From contig NZ_LR130760.1 in assembly GCF_900625095.1 (NCBI RefSeq), forward strand, positions 158,300 through 222,299: 64,000 nucleotides of DNA, written 5' to 3'. A program made the position numbers and the translations under genes. This DNA is from Acinetobacter ihumii. Lineage in GTDB: Bacteria; Pseudomonadota; Gammaproteobacteria; Pseudomonadales; Moraxellaceae. Below the pieces are notes generated by a model. The model had not been told where the DNA came from. It made no database searches and saw only the letters and a list, made by a program, of their open reading frames with translations. Below are positions 1 through 8,475 of this stretch, one piece after another (within the stretch, counting starts at the first letter, position 1; every line of letters begins with the position of its first letter).

Positions 1-32
1 AACAAAAGGCTAATGAAATAAATTGACTCTAT

Positions 33-917
33 CTATTTGTTCTCTGGTTTAAGGACGAGATGCAACATATGAGTCGCGCGAGTATGCTGAATCTGGTCAG
101 CACGCGCATGAAAATAGCGTTGTGACAAATCATCCCCCGAAGCATCTTCAAGCACTTCAAATCCCATGTGTCTGACTTGTTGATGTAAATGAGCGGAATT
201 AAATTGTCCCATTAAAGGTTCACGTAAAATTTGAGTAAATTGAGCAACGAGTTGCGCGCCTATTTTTTCGATGCCGTGTAGACCATTAAAATCGATCGAA
301 TAATCCAAAACCACTTCGCTTTGCGCCGCAGTAAAATCAGCAATACTTTTTAAAGTACCTAACGTAGTTTCGGGCTGCAAATAATGGGTGGTGCCTAACC
401 ATGAATAAAAAGCAGGACGATCTTGCGCATAACCACTTCGAGCTAAAACCTCTCCCAAAGCTTCCTTTTCAAAATCGATGGCGACAAATTCGACATTGGC
501 AGGAATATTGTCGAGCTGTTTAAGTTTCTGGATTTTTAAGCGTTGTGTATCGGGATGATCAATTTCAAAAATTTTTAACGCTGGATACTGTTGTGCCAAA
601 CGCAAGGCAAATGAATCTAATCCTGCACCGACCAAAACGTATTGATCTATCCCTTTTTGAATCGCCTGTTTTAAATGATCTTCGGCATAACGAGAACGTC
701 CCACCACCTGAGCAGTCAGTAAACCCAAGCTTCGATTCAAAGGCAGTGAATTCAAAAGTTGATTGAGCAAAGGCAGCTTGAGCAGTGTTTTCCACGCTTT
801 ACTGGTCATCTCAAAAGCATACGCATCGGCAAAAATTGGATCTTGGGCAAATAAGTAATGCTGCGCGCGCAAGGCTGCCGCTGCTTCGGCAGTACGACTT
901 GACTGTCCTTTTTTCAT
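33..917 (-). CDS. Class I SAM-dependent methyltransferase (TIGR00027/LCMT-like)
   Basis: Protein of 294 aa resembling the leucine carboxyl methyltransferase-like (PPM1/TIGR00027) group of S-adenosylmethionine methyltransferases. The SAM-binding glycine motif is seen as VLVGAGLDSFALRL in the N-terminal half, followed by an acidic strand end (IFEIDHP) that should bind the SAM ribose. The longer frame starts at 950, but I chose the ATG at 917 because AAGGA lies about 8 nt upstream and the protein then begins MKKGQSSRTAEAAA. The substrate cannot be read from sequence; bacterial members are mostly uncharacterised. It stands alone, 190 nt downstream of the monooxygenase gene on the same strand, so co-transcription is possible but not shown. 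Confidence 0.85.
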   Translation of the reverse strand: MKKGQSSRTAEAAAALRAQHYLFAQDPIFADAYAFEMTSKAWKTLLKLPLLNQLLNSLPLNRSLGLLTAQVVGRSRYAEDHLKQAIQKGIDQYVLVGAGLDSFALRLAQQYPALKIFEIDHPDTQRLKIQKLKQLDNIPANVEFVAIDFEKEALGEVLARSGYAQDRPAFYSWLGTTHYLQPETTLGTLKSIADFTAAQSEVVLDYSIDFNGLHGIEKIGAQLVAQFTQILREPLMGQFNSAHLHQQVRHMGFEVLEDASGDDLSQRYFHARADQIQHTRATHMLHLVLKPENK

Positions 918-1109
918 TGCATCTTCCTTAAAAATACACGCCAAATACAACTGATATGAAAATAGATTACTTTCATCAGTCCCTGTTATGATTTCCTTTT
1001 AGAGATAAACATAAAAAGGGCAAAAAGTTTCAGAAGAAATCCAATACATCTAAAATAAAAGCAGCCGGTTGCAAACCATAGACTGCTACATTTAAAAAAT
1101 TGAATAAGA

Positions 1110-2645
1110 TTAAGCGTCTATTTTGCTTTTGCTGAAGTTGCTTTGATAGCTGATGTCATAATCTCGCAGGTTCAAGGTTTGCAAACGCTGTTTTAATTTT
1201 TTTAATGACCACGGCCACGCTGCAAAGTTACGTCCATTAGCATCCAGATAATAACTCTTACAGCCACCCGCATTAAATACAGTGGTTTTTAAATGCTTCT
1301 GTACCAATTCATTATGCGCATGGATGACCTGCGGTTTAATGCTCAATTTGGCAATCTGATATTTTTTAATTTTTTGCAAACCATCCACAATATAATCCAA
1401 TTGCGCTTCAGCTAAACCAATAAATGAGTCATACACCAATACATTTGGCCCAAGAACTAAAAAAGCATTGGGTACATTTTCAATATTGGTTCCCAAATAG
1501 GCTTCTGGAGAGCTACTTTTCCAAAGATCATTTAAGCATTCGCCTTTATCATTATAGACACGGCGGCCGATTGGAGGATGAGACACTTCAAAGCCTGTTC
1601 CCCAGATAATCACATCGACCTCATGACGCTCACCATTGGCAGCAATCACGGTATTGCCTTCGACTTTGACTAAACCATGTGGAATCAAATGCGTATTTGC
1701 CGCTTGTAAGGCAGGATAATAATTGTTGGCAAATAATAAGCGTTTACAACCAATAGTAAAATCTGGTGTCACATTTTTGAGCAATTCAGGATCTTTCACC
1801 TGATTTTTCAGCACTTGTTTAAAGATTTCACCCACAGGCTTTAACACGGAAGGATTACGCAATCCAAAGTTAATGGCATTGAGTGATTGTGCTACGGTTT
1901 TACGCCAAGTAGACTGAATCACAGGGAATTTTTCAATCACAGATTTACCAAAATCACCGAGCTCCATATCTGGTTTTGGCACCACCCAAGGCGCGGTACG
2001 CTGAAAAACAAAAAGTTCTTTTGCCAAAGGTTGAATTTGTGGCACAAATTGAATCGCTGAAGCGCCTGTCCCAATCACCGCAATACGCTTGCCTGTAAGA
2101 TCGTAGTCATGCTTCCATTTTGCTGAATGAAACATTTCGCCTGTAAAGGTTTCGATATCCTCTAATTTTGGAATTTGCGCTTCGGTAATCGGCCCTGTGG
2201 CAAACACCACAGTCCGAGAAAGATACTGACCTTTATTGGTATCCAGCACCCAAATATTACGCTCATTGTCCCAAGCGGCTTTTTCAAGTTCAGTGTCAAA
2301 TTCAACTTTTTCATGAACATTAAATTTGTGACTGACTTCTTCTAAATAACTTAAAATTTCAGGTTGACGTGCAAACAGATGGCTCCATTTGCTACTGGGT
2401 GCAAATGAATAAGAATATAATGCTGAAGGCACATCACAGCCGCAGCCTGGATAGGTATTTTCGCGCCAAGTGCCGCCTACACGCGATGCTTTTTCAATAA
2501 TTTTATAATCGTGATAACCGACTTGATCAAGTCGAATCGCGGCTGCAATGCCCGAAATACCCGCACCGACAATAAAGGTATCATAGATATGTTGCGGCAA
2601 TGCTTTGCTTTCAGCCGAGTTTAATTTTTTTGCTTGCGCTGTCAT
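1110..2645 (-). CDS. Flavin-containing (Baeyer-Villiger-type) monooxygenase
   Basis: 511-aa FAD/NADPH monooxygenase. An N-terminal dinucleotide fold (VGAGISGIAAA, about residue 27) should bind FAD. A second glycine motif (VIGTGASAIQ, about residue 190) should bind NADPH. Just before it lies FTGEMFHSAKW, which fits the Baeyer-Villiger fingerprint FxGxxxHxxxW. Members oxidise ketones, aldehydes or hydrophobic carbonyls to esters using O2; the substrate here is unknown. The start at 2645 has AAGGA 8 nt upstream. It is the distal gene of a minus-strand set with an SDR dehydrogenase (46 nt gap) and a PF10118-type protein, which suggests a small oxidative pathway for a hydrophobic alcohol or ketone. 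That pathway is inference. Confidence 0.9.
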   Translation of the reverse strand: MTAQAKKLNSAESKALPQHIYDTFIVGAGISGIAAAIRLDQVGYHDYKIIEKASRVGGTWRENTYPGCGCDVPSALYSYSFAPSSKWSHLFARQPEILSYLEEVSHKFNVHEKVEFDTELEKAAWDNERNIWVLDTNKGQYLSRTVVFATGPITEAQIPKLEDIETFTGEMFHSAKWKHDYDLTGKRIAVIGTGASAIQFVPQIQPLAKELFVFQRTAPWVVPKPDMELGDFGKSVIEKFPVIQSTWRKTVAQSLNAINFGLRNPSVLKPVGEIFKQVLKNQVKDPELLKNVTPDFTIGCKRLLFANNYYPALQAANTHLIPHGLVKVEGNTVIAANGERHEVDVIIWGTGFEVSHPPIGRRVYNDKGECLNDLWKSSSPEAYLGTNIENVPNAFLVLGPNVLVYDSFIGLAEAQLDYIVDGLQKIKKYQIAKLSIKPQVIHAHNELVQKHLKTTVFNAGGCKSYYLDANGRNFAAWPWSLKKLKQRLQTLNLRDYDISYQSNFSKSKIDA

Positions 2646-2691
2646 TTAGAATATCCTTGTATTTGAAAAATAGATTTTCATCTTTCTTTCG

Positions 2692-3519
2692 TTATTTCAT
2701 TAATCTGTAGGACGTACCTAAAAATTTTGCATAAAGGTTTGGAGCTGCGCGCTTCATCAACCAGAAAAGTTTGGCATCCATCTGCGGAATGGTATAAAGC
2801 TTGTTTTTATCCAAACGATCCAGCGTCAGTTTTGCGACTTTGTCACTGGTGGTAAATGCCAGATGAGTCAGTGCATAATCCAAAATGCCTTTATGCGGCA
2901 CTTTGCCATTTTTAATGATATTGGTCGGGACTAATGTCGGACATAACACATTGACCTTAATATCAAACTTTTTCAGTTCGGCAGAGAGCGTTTCAGACAA
3001 TGCGCGTACCCCTGCTTTGCTGACGTTGTAGACGGTCATTTCAGGTGCAGCAGTATAGGATGCTGCTGAGGCCACATTGATAATCGCGCCATGTCCAAGC
3101 TGTTTAAACCTTGGAACAAAGCTACGGCAGCCATGAATCACGCCCCATAAATTAATGTCCATGCACCATTGCCAATCTTCCATCGACATTTCATCAAATT
3201 TTCCGCCCAAACCAATCCCGGCATTATTAATCACCAATGTGACTGGATTTTTTAGCAACTTTTCGGCCTGTTCAGCCAACTGTGCGACTTGTTCAGCTTT
3301 GGCCACGTCACACTGCACAGAAAATGCGGTTGCGCCGAGTTGTTCAATCAATTTGACCGTTTCTTTAGCGGCATCCAGATTAATATCTGAACACACCACT
3401 GCACCGCCGCGGCGCGCCAGTTCTAGTGCAAAACTACGACCAATGCCACTGCCCGCGCCTGTTACCACAGCATAGGCGTGTTGACTTGGCTTTTTTTGTT
3501 GAGCGCCGAATAATTTCAT
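2692..3519 (-). CDS. SDR family NAD(P)-dependent oxidoreductase
   Basis: 275-aa classical short-chain dehydrogenase/reductase. The Rossmann motif TGAGSGIG is near residue 21, NNAG near residue 99, and the catalytic Ser plus YNVSK Tyr-Lys pair near residues 150-168. It would oxidise an alcohol or reduce a ketone; the substrate is not evident. The C-terminal part (about residues 200-275) is more basic and hydrophobic than in minimal SDRs, suggesting a lipid-like substrate or membrane contact. The start at 3519 has AAGGA upstream. It sits between the monooxygenase and the PF10118-type gene on the same strand, and the three are probably one transcription unit. Confidence 0.9.
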   Translation of the reverse strand: MKLFGAQQKKPSQHAYAVVTGAGSGIGRSFALELARRGGAVVCSDINLDAAKETVKLIEQLGATAFSVQCDVAKAEQVAQLAEQAEKLLKNPVTLVINNAGIGLGGKFDEMSMEDWQWCMDINLWGVIHGCRSFVPRFKQLGHGAIINVASAASYTAAPEMTVYNVSKAGVRALSETLSAELKKFDIKVNVLCPTLVPTNIIKNGKVPHKGILDYALTHLAFTTSDKVAKLTLDRLDKNKLYTIPQMDAKLFWLMKRAAPNLYAKFLGTSYRLMK

Positions 3520-3580
3520 GGCATATCCTTATTGCTTTCAGCCCATCGACTGAACATGATGGTTTGAACTGACAAACGGC

Positions 3581-4543
3581 TTAGTGACGTACTGGCGGCG
3601 TAAATGTTTTCACCAGATAAGGCGCGATAGCTCCACCCTCAGACAGTAACTTGTCTTTGTAATATTCAAGAAAAGCCGAGGTATCATGATCATTGGGATG
3701 AAAATCTGGACGCAAGTAGTCAAAGATTTGTCCCAATGTACTGCCAAATACACCATCTTTCGGGCTAAAAATCAGGCTGACACCACGACCTGCATCTTTC
3801 CAGAACTTGCGAGTTAACATGTCTTTTGGCTTACGCAGTACTGGTACAAACAAGGTTGAAAATGGAATCAGACCGAGTATGGTTCCCAAAGCGATAAAAA
3901 ATCCTGCTGCACGTAGTGGATAATTGCCATTCAATAATTGATAAACGTCATAAGCAATGTCTTTATGTTCGGATTCTTCTAACATATGCCACATCCACAT
4001 CGCGCGGGTTTTGGCATCATCCGAATAATAAAAATTCTTTTCATGCTTCATCATGTATTCAGCAAGTACCGCGGTAAAATGTTCAATTCCTGCCATCATC
4101 GAAAGCTTTAAGGGTTGCGGAAATTTTAAGAAAATGTGTTCAAAGAATTTCTCACCTAAAAAACGATATAACCCCACAGGATAATTGATGGCTTCATGCG
4201 CAATCGCATCATTAAATTCATTGTGTAATTTAGAATGGATGGCTTCCTGCCCAATCAGTGAAGTAACACGCTGCTTTAATACTGGATCTTTGACCTGATC
4301 ACGGTGGAAACGAGCGGTTTCAATCACCAGATCTTCACCGTAAGTGAGGAACACAGACAGTGTGGCAAAAAAAATCGTAGCGAACTGATTATTCATATAA
4401 AATGAAATATCAATTTCCTGACCTTTAAACCCAATCGCGATATGACGAATTGGAATAGACGGTTTTAAGGTATAATCAGTGGGTTCAAATTTAGGCGTAG
4501 ATTTGAACGCTTGGACTGATTTTTTTACTGCGGTCGTAATCAT
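3581..4543 (-). CDS. Putative metal-dependent hydrolase (PF10118-like)
   Basis: 320-aa protein resembling the uncharacterised family annotated as predicted metal-dependent hydrolase. It shows several Glu/His motifs on predicted helices: GQEAIHSKLHNEF, AGIEHFTAVLAEY and LEESEHKDIAYDVY. The ExxH pairs look like those of ferritin-like di-iron helical proteins, so an oxygenase or hydrolase active site with a dinuclear metal is plausible; this is inference from motifs. A hydrophobic stretch near residues 210-230 (FFIALGTILGLIPFSTLF) suggests membrane association. AGGTG precedes the ATG at 4543. It is the first gene of the minus-strand set with the SDR and monooxygenase and diverges from a TetR gene that likely regulates it. 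Confidence 0.8.
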   Translation of the reverse strand: MITTAVKKSVQAFKSTPKFEPTDYTLKPSIPIRHIAIGFKGQEIDISFYMNNQFATIFFATLSVFLTYGEDLVIETARFHRDQVKDPVLKQRVTSLIGQEAIHSKLHNEFNDAIAHEAINYPVGLYRFLGEKFFEHIFLKFPQPLKLSMMAGIEHFTAVLAEYMMKHEKNFYYSDDAKTRAMWMWHMLEESEHKDIAYDVYQLLNGNYPLRAAGFFIALGTILGLIPFSTLFVPVLRKPKDMLTRKFWKDAGRGVSLIFSPKDGVFGSTLGQIFDYLRPDFHPNDHDTSAFLEYYKDKLLSEGGAIAPYLVKTFTPPVRH

Positions 4544-4959
4544 GGCGACACCTGCTTAAAGCATTCAATTTGTTACATCATTCAATATTTACAACGTTCA
4601 ATCATGCAAACTGAAAGATTGTTCGCACTTTCAAGACTATTTCATCCTAATCTGATCTTATGTTCGGATTCAATTCGGGTCTAAAGCATCAAAACCATGA
4701 TTAAAAAATCAAGCTTGAAGTTAATTGGCTTAAAATTTAATTTTCATAAATCATTATTTTTATTAAAAATAAAACAACATGTTGGCAAAAAATAAGCTCC
4801 AAAATGATGATTTATGCAAGTGACTTTCTGCATTTATTTCATGTGGGTAAATTACACGAAATAGCTCATTTTTCACTGTTCGGATTTGTGTTTTTTAATT
4901 TGGTCATTCTGGCCTGACATGATAACTTGAATAAATATTCGGATTTCAAGGATGCCACA
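4544..4959. promoter_or_regulatory. Divergent promoter region between the PF10118-type gene and tetR
   Basis: 416 nt of AT-rich non-coding DNA holding both divergent promoters. A perfect 10-bp inverted repeat, CATAAATCAT at 4745-4754 and ATGATTTATG at 4807-4816, could be an operator pair or a chance AT-rich match. The string GTTCGGATT occurs near 4672 and again near 4879. I could not place -35/-10 boxes with confidence. Confidence 0.4.
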
Positions 4960-5577
4960 TTGAGTACACGTAAACCGCGCCAGACTCGCGCTAAAGTCAC
5001 GGTGGACACCATTATTGAAGCAGGTTTTATTTCAGTGGCTTTGCATGGCACCAGTGGTACCACCACTCGACATATTGCAGATATAGCAGGCGTCAGTGTC
5101 GGTTCACTCTATGAATATTTTAAAAATAAAGAAGAAATTTATGATGCAATGGCACATTCTTTTGTGCAGGAGATTCTGGATATGATTCAGAACCTCACCC
5201 CTATTATTATGAATATGGAACTAGAATCTGTCATTGAACTGATTTTTTATACTTTTCGTGATTTGTTAACACAGAATAATGAACGTTATTTAATCTGTTT
5301 GCGTTATGCCAGCGAACTGAAGTACGACAAATATATCAATCAGATTGAACGCGAACTGATGAACATTGTCATGCAATACATGATGAATAACCCCAAATAT
5401 CTAAAAGTGAACAATCTGGCGGTGACTGCTTATGTCAGTATCAATAGTGGAATTTTTAATATCGCCCGACATTTGATTTTACCCAATCCCTATATCACTT
5501 TTGATGAATTGGTACAGGGCTTAAAAACCATGATTATGAGCTATATCAATGTCGAGCTGGCGAAAAGTACAAGCTAA
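4960..5577 (+). CDS. TetR/AcrR family transcriptional regulator
   Basis: 205-aa TetR-type regulator. The N-terminal helix-turn-helix is seen as TIIEAGFISVALHGTSGTTTRHIADIAGVS followed by the typical SLYEYFKNKEEIY. The C-terminal ligand-binding part is helical and unassigned. The frame can begin at TTG 4927, but TTG 4960 has AAGGA 7 nt upstream and gives MSTRKPRQTRAKVTV, the usual beginning for such regulators, so I chose it. It diverges from the PF10118/SDR/monooxygenase set and probably represses it in response to a hydrophobic substrate; this is inferred from position. It ends 10 nt from the end of the convergent hcaR gene. Confidence 0.88.
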   Translation: MSTRKPRQTRAKVTVDTIIEAGFISVALHGTSGTTTRHIADIAGVSVGSLYEYFKNKEEIYDAMAHSFVQEILDMIQNLTPIIMNMELESVIELIFYTFRDLLTQNNERYLICLRYASELKYDKYINQIERELMNIVMQYMMNNPKYLKVNNLAVTAYVSINSGIFNIARHLILPNPYITFDELVQGLKTMIMSYINVELAKSTS

Positions 5578-5587
5578 GATCGCTCCA

Positions 5588-6061
5588 TCACTCTAATTGA
5601 TCCCCATCTGTTGCACTCAGATTTTTCACCATTATTTCAAGATTATTCCGGATTAAATACGCAAGATTAATATCAATCCCTTTGAGCATTTGTCGCTCCA
5701 GTTGAGCGATGACTTGATTACATTCTGCCAGCTTTGCCAAACCTTGAGCAGTGACCGTCAATAAAATACGACGACCATGCGTAGGATCTGGGGTTTTTTC
5801 AATCCAGTCATTGGCCAGCAAATCCTGTAAGATTTTATTGGCCGATTGCGGTTTGATAAAAGAACGCTCTGCCAGTTTGGCATTGGACAAATTAGCTTTG
5901 GCTGCCAAAACCGATAATGCGGTAAATTGGGGCAAACTAATATTTAAATCTTTAAGATGTTCAGTGAGATGTTTACTAATGATTCGATCCACGCGGGCGA
6001 TCATATAGCTCAGTCTGGGTTCATCTTCTCGTTTTTTTTCAATTGAACTTGAGTTTGGCAT
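5588..6061 (-). CDS. hcaR: MarR family regulator, HcaR-like repressor of hydroxycinnamate catabolism
   Basis: 157-aa MarR-family winged-helix protein. The recognition helix lies around LAERSFIKPQSANKILQDLLANDWI and the wing around DPTHGRRILLTVT. HcaR of A. baylyi ADP1 represses the hca genes and is released by hydroxycinnamoyl-CoA thioesters. I assign the same role because the gene follows an HcaK-like transporter and borders a full hca set. The start at 6061 has no clear Shine-Dalgarno sequence. A long perfect palindrome lies just upstream, between hcaK and this gene. A pair of inverted 16-bp elements in the hcaK/hcaA intergenic region are its candidate operators. Confidence 0.85.
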   Translation of the reverse strand: MPNSSSIEKKREDEPRLSYMIARVDRIISKHLTEHLKDLNISLPQFTALSVLAAKANLSNAKLAERSFIKPQSANKILQDLLANDWIEKTPDPTHGRRILLTVTAQGLAKLAECNQVIAQLERQMLKGIDINLAYLIRNNLEIMVKNLSATDGDQLE

Positions 6062-6083
6062 CGTATTTGATCATCAAAATTTA

Positions 6084-6116
6084 AAGAAAGTATGAAGTTT
6101 GACTTCATACTTTCTT
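6084..6116. promoter_or_regulatory. Perfect 14-bp palindrome between hcaK and hcaR
   Basis: AAGAAAGTATGAAG (6084-6097) and its exact complement CTTCATACTTTCTT (6103-6116) flank a 5-nt loop. It fills most of the 62-nt gap between the end of hcaK and the start of hcaR. It could be a weak, GC-poor terminator for hcaK, since T-rich sequence follows on the minus strand. It could instead be an autoregulatory operator for the MarR-type protein. Sequence alone does not decide. Confidence 0.6.
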
Positions 6117-6123
6117 ATTTCAC

Positions 6124-7350
6124 TTAAGTTGTACTTTGGCTATGTGCTAACTTTACTGTCTGTTTAGGCTTTCTGACAAGCAGCAGTGCAGAAATTGCAG
6201 CAATCAAAATGATTGGGATACTTGATCCAATCACAATGGTAGAGCTTTGTCCTAACGATAATAGAAACCCTGCAAATAATGGTCCAGCAAATGAACCAAT
6301 TCGCCCAATCGCCACCGCAGCACCGACTCCCGTTCCGCGCATTTCGGTTGGATAATACATGGCTGCCAAACCATACAGTGCAGACTGACCACCCACAATG
6401 AACAAACCACAACCCACCGCTGATAGTGCCAATAAAGCCACAGTCGGAGAAATAGACAGACAACACAGGGCGACCAAGATACCCGCATAAATAAATTTGA
6501 TCACAGTTCCCATACGCATTTTATCTAATAACATGCCCATCAGAATCGAACCAAAAATCCCGCCAATGTTGTAGCCCATTTGCACATAGTTTGCTTCTAG
6601 TTTGGAAAGACCTTGTGCGCCCATCAATAGTGGTAACCAGTTCAATAGGAAGTACAAAACCACTAAAGTACAAAAGAAACTAATCCAGATTTGAATGGTG
6701 GACATGCGTCTATCTTTAGCAAATAGCACTTCAAAAAAAGGAATTGGGGTTTGTATTTTTTGCTGCAAATAGCTCTTAGACTCAGGTAAGTATTTCATAA
6801 GCAATGGAATCAGTAAAATAGGTGCAATCCCACCAACATAGAAAATATGTCGCCATTCGCTATCGCCTGCCAATGACATTGCGACCACGGAAGTCAGCAA
6901 TCCACCAAAGGGAATGCCGCTATACATGATACTGACTGCGGTCGCTTTACGATTTTCTGCAACTGCTTCTGAAGCCAGTGTGATCATCATCGGTAAAGCA
7001 CCGCCCATTCCTAGTCCTGTAAAAAAGCGAATGAGTAGTAACAAGCTATAATTTTCGGCATAGGCAGTCAGCAGCGACATCACACCAAAAATTAAAATAC
7101 TTAAAATCAGAATTTTTTTACGACCCACAATATCGGCTAGTCGCCCACCGATGATAGCTCCTGGTAAAGTTCCAATAATTGCGGCACTAAATGCCCATGC
7201 CATTTGCGCATTATCCAGCATAAACTCTGCACGCATACGTGGTGCTGCGACACCCATGGATTGAAGATCGAAACCTTCAAAAATGGCGATGATGAAACAG
7301 AGTAGTAATGTCAGCTTTGCCCTACCTGACGGATGTAATACCTTATCCAT
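6124..7350 (-). CDS. hcaK: MFS aromatic acid:H+ symporter, HcaK-like hydroxycinnamate transporter
   Basis: 408-aa major facilitator with about 12 membrane spans. The first helix ends in FEGFDLQSMGVAAP, the signature region of the aromatic acid:H+ symporter group (PcaK, VanK, BenK). The loop 2-3 MFS motif is seen as GGRLADIVGRKK. HcaK of ADP1 is the transporter assigned to hydroxycinnamates. The frame extends to 7413, but ATG 7350 follows AGGAAAGGACT and gives MDKVLHPSGRAK, so I start there. It is divergent from hcaA, with 255 nt between the two starts, and upstream of hcaR on the same strand. Ferulate, caffeate or p-coumarate uptake is inferred from the cluster. Confidence 0.88.
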   Translation of the reverse strand: MDKVLHPSGRAKLTLLLCFIIAIFEGFDLQSMGVAAPRMRAEFMLDNAQMAWAFSAAIIGTLPGAIIGGRLADIVGRKKILILSILIFGVMSLLTAYAENYSLLLLIRFFTGLGMGGALPMMITLASEAVAENRKATAVSIMYSGIPFGGLLTSVVAMSLAGDSEWRHIFYVGGIAPILLIPLLMKYLPESKSYLQQKIQTPIPFFEVLFAKDRRMSTIQIWISFFCTLVVLYFLLNWLPLLMGAQGLSKLEANYVQMGYNIGGIFGSILMGMLLDKMRMGTVIKFIYAGILVALCCLSISPTVALLALSAVGCGLFIVGGQSALYGLAAMYYPTEMRGTGVGAAVAIGRIGSFAGPLFAGFLLSLGQSSTIVIGSSIPIILIAAISALLLVRKPKQTVKLAHSQSTT

Positions 7351-7420
7351 AGTCCTTTCCTTATTTGACCAGATTTCCATAACCTTTTTTATTGTAATGT
7401 GTTTAAACAACACGATTAAA

Positions 7421-7436
7421 ATATCAGTTAAGCTTA
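7421..7436 (-). promoter_or_regulatory. Candidate HcaR operator, hcaK side
   Basis: ATATCAGTTAAGCTTA lies 70 nt upstream of the hcaK start. A copy differing at one of 16 positions occurs in the opposite orientation at 7544-7559, 46 nt upstream of hcaA. One inverted copy per divergent promoter suggests repressor sites. Binding by HcaR is inference. Confidence 0.55.
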
Positions 7437-7543
7437 TAAAAAAATCAAGAGTATTTTTAAAAAATTTCTCTATAAAATTAATTTAATAATAATTTTCATT
7501 AACTTATAAAAAATTTTAAATATTTTCAAAAAAGACTTGAATG

Positions 7544-7559
7544 TAAGTTTAACTGATAT
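7544..7559 (+). promoter_or_regulatory. Candidate HcaR operator, hcaA side
   Basis: TAAGTTTAACTGATAT is the reverse complement, with one mismatch, of the element at 7421-7436. It lies 46 nt upstream of the hcaA ATG, a distance at which a bound repressor could cover the promoter or the transcription start. Confidence 0.55.
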
Positions 7560-7605
7560 TAAATTAAATCCAGCACAGCACAATTGTCATTCAAGGAGAA
7601 TACAC

Positions 7606-8439
7606 ATGACATATGAAAAACGTTGGGAAACCGTTGATGTACAATTAGATAATGGCATTGCATGGGTCACTTTAAACCGACCTGAAAAGAAAAATGCCAT
7701 GAGTCCAACCCTGAACCGCGAAATGATTGATGTTCTTGAAACACTCGAACTTGATCCAAATGCCAAAGTTTTGGTGCTTACAGGTGCAGGCGATTCATGG
7801 ACTGCGGGCATGGACTTGAAAGAATATTTCCGTGAAGTTGACAGTCAACCTGAAATTTTTCAGGAGCGTATTCGCCGTGATTCTTGTCGCTGGCAGTGGC
7901 AATTACTCAGAATGTATTCAAAACCGACCATTGCCATGGTGAATGGCTGGTGTTTTGGTGGTGGTTTCTCTCCACTGGTGGCATGTGATCTGGCAATTGC
8001 TGCGGATGAAGCGACCTTTGGTTTGTCTGAAATCAACTGGGGCATTCCACCGGGCAACTTGGTGAGTAAAGCAATGGCAGATACGGTAGGTCATCGTACA
8101 TCATTGTATTACATCATGACAGGTAAAACCTTTAGTGGTAAAGAAGCTGAACAAATGGGTCTGATTAACAAAAGTGTTCCACTGGCACAGCTCAAAGCTG
8201 AAGTTACAGAGCTAGCACAGTGCTTACTTGAGAAGAACCCAGTGGTATTACGTACTGCGAAAAACGGCTTTAAACGCTGCCGCGAACTAACTTGGGATCA
8301 AAATGAAGACTATTTATATGCCAAACTCGACCAATGTAATCACCGTGATACCGAAGGTGGTCGAGAAGAAGGACTGAAACAATTCTTGGACGAAAAATCA
8401 ATTAAACCGGGTTTACAGAGCTATAAGCGTACTGGTTAA
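7606..8439 (+). CDS. hcaA: Hydroxycinnamoyl-CoA hydratase/lyase (HcaA, feruloyl-CoA hydratase/aldolase)
   Basis: 277-aa crotonase-superfamily enzyme. It hydrates hydroxycinnamoyl-CoA (feruloyl-, caffeoyl-, p-coumaroyl-CoA) and cleaves the product to the hydroxybenzaldehyde and acetyl-CoA. The segment GLSEINWGIPPGN carries the Glu used by this subfamily, and the oxyanion-hole regions are visible near DSWTAGMDLKEY and NGWCFGGGFSP. The start at ATG 7606 has AAGGAGA at 7593-7599; the longer frame from 7537 lacks support. It is the first gene of the plus-strand hca operon, followed 36 nt later by the aldehyde dehydrogenase. Length matches the family. Confidence 0.93.
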   Translation: MTYEKRWETVDVQLDNGIAWVTLNRPEKKNAMSPTLNREMIDVLETLELDPNAKVLVLTGAGDSWTAGMDLKEYFREVDSQPEIFQERIRRDSCRWQWQLLRMYSKPTIAMVNGWCFGGGFSPLVACDLAIAADEATFGLSEINWGIPPGNLVSKAMADTVGHRTSLYYIMTGKTFSGKEAEQMGLINKSVPLAQLKAEVTELAQCLLEKNPVVLRTAKNGFKRCRELTWDQNEDYLYAKLDQCNHRDTEGGREEGLKQFLDEKSIKPGLQSYKRTG

Positions 8440-8475
8440 CTTTTGATTTTTATTGGCTATGTAAGGACACAACCC

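Noticed and set aside
3155..3475. 106-aa plus-strand open frame inside the SDR gene
   Set aside because: Antisense to the Rossmann and catalytic regions of the SDR; Ser/Thr/Ala-rich shadow.
4745..4816. Inverted repeat CATAAATCAT/ATGATTTATG as a transposon end
   Set aside because: There is no transposase, target duplication or element between the arms; kept only as a possible regulatory feature.
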